Of a stretch of 35,426 nt of DNA, positions 35,019-35,426 are shown piece by piece. Location of the stretch: contig NZ_WTEY01000017.1 in NCBI RefSeq assembly GCF_009795805.1, positions 1-35,426 on the forward strand, given 5' to 3'. The translations under genes were made by a program, and so were the position numbers. The stretch comes from Gilliamella sp. Pra-s52 (lineage in GTDB: Bacteria; Pseudomonadota; Gammaproteobacteria; Enterobacterales; Orbaceae). The notes under the pieces were generated by a model. It was not told where the DNA came from. It did no database searches and saw only the letters and a list, made by a program, of their open reading frames with translations. How positions within the stretch are numbered: the first letter of the stretch is position 1; every line of letters begins with the position of its first letter.

Positions 35019-35334
35019 AACACCCTCTCTTTTTTAGAAATTGACTTGAGTAAATGTGATAGGTGCTTTTTATTGCTACCAATACACACTATTTCTGTGA
35101 ATATTTTAATTGTTATCTTGTTTAAGATAAATGCGGTATTAATTTATAGTATCATGAATTAAATTCACGAATAATAAACGTATGCATAACTTTAAGATAG
35201 AAAAGTGAGGGAATATTAAATGATGATTATGCCGATAATGGTTATGGGTAAAGTGGATTTTATGTGACAGATATGTTTTGAGTAATAAAATAAAAAAGGT
35301 GCATAAAAGCACCTTTTTTATTGTAGCAAGTCGA
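35019..35334. other. Intergenic region between aldo/keto reductase and tuf
   Basis: 316 bp. It contains the tuf terminator (35291-35320) and, in the reductase upstream half, two inverted repeats: TTATCTT/AAGATAA (35113-35130) and TGAATT-A-AATTCA (35155-35167). Either might bind a regulator of the reductase. No gene is supported here. Confidence 0.5.
35291..35320 (-). terminator. Rho-independent terminator of tuf
   Basis: TAAAAAAGGTGC (35291-35302) pairs with GCACCTTTTTTA (35309-35320): a perfect 12-bp stem, loop ATAAAA, with a U-run formed by the stem's end on either strand. It begins 15 nt past the tuf stop. Confidence 0.92.
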
Positions 35335-35426
35335 TTACTTGATAACTTTAGCAACCACACCAGCACCAACAGTACGACCACCTTCACGAATCGCAAAACG
35401 TAAACCTTCTGCCATCGCGATTGGGT
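35335..35426 (-). CDS. tuf: Elongation factor Tu (3' end, continues beyond window)
   Basis: The last 29 codons of EF-Tu on the minus strand, ending in TAA at 35335-35337. The visible peptide PIAMAEGLRFAIREGGRTVG followed by AGVVAKVIK is the universal EF-Tu C-terminus (domain 3). The remainder of the gene lies to the right of the window. EF-Tu delivers aminoacyl-tRNA to the ribosome. Its own terminator follows. Confidence 0.95.
   Translation of the reverse strand, partial: PIAMAEGLRFAIREGGRTVGAGVVAKVIK

Noticed and set aside
35139-35396. Minus-strand 85-residue open frame at the right edge
   Set aside because: It overlaps the tuf 3' end in another frame and runs through the tuf terminator; the EF-Tu frame is clearly the real one.

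Overview
The window is AT-rich DNA from a flagellated gammaproteobacterium with a type VI secretion system (T6SS). FlhDC-controlled flagella, an E. coli-like fliE-R gene order and very low GC fit an Enterobacterales-like or Orbaceae-type gut symbiont. That placement is an inference from gene content and composition; no rRNA is present to settle it.

Region 1 (1-11573, + strand) is a T6SS vgrG island. It starts with the 3' end of vgrG, then a DUF4123 adaptor/chaperone, then a 1559-residue VasX/BTH_I2691-type effector with a hydrophobic hairpin. After the effector come four tandem ~942-945 bp units. Each unit holds the last ~65 codons of the effector followed by a lipoprotein gene that is very probably the cognate immunity gene. 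The array ends in a short relic of a fifth unit. It is followed by a PAAR spike protein and an uncharacterised two-TM protein. The four lipoproteins share an almost identical signal peptide and N-terminal third but differ in patches that are shuffled between copies, so the array looks like an amplifying and recombining immunity locus. This is the most unusual part of the window.

Region 2 (11936-33331) is a compact flagellar cluster. On the minus strand lie flgL, flgK, motB, motA, flhC, flhD, fliA and fliC. On the plus strand lie fliD, fliS and fliT, then fliE (minus), then fliF-G-H-I-J-K and fliL-M-N-O-P-Q-R (plus). It therefore carries the master regulator, sigma28, filament, cap, hook-filament junction proteins, stator, MS-ring, switch, export ATPase complex and export gate core. 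The rod, hook and ring genes (flgA-J), flhAB and flgM are not here. Sigma28-type promoters with exact 11-nt spacers can be read upstream of flgKL, fliC and fliD. Two observations raise the possibility that the motor lacks classical chemotaxis control: no che gene follows motAB, and FliM has no recognisable N-terminal CheY-binding peptide.

Region 3 (33332-35426) is housekeeping: a PhnA/YjdM-type zinc-ribbon protein, an aldo/keto reductase and the 3' end of a tuf gene (EF-Tu), all on the minus strand, separated by hairpins and a clear terminator.
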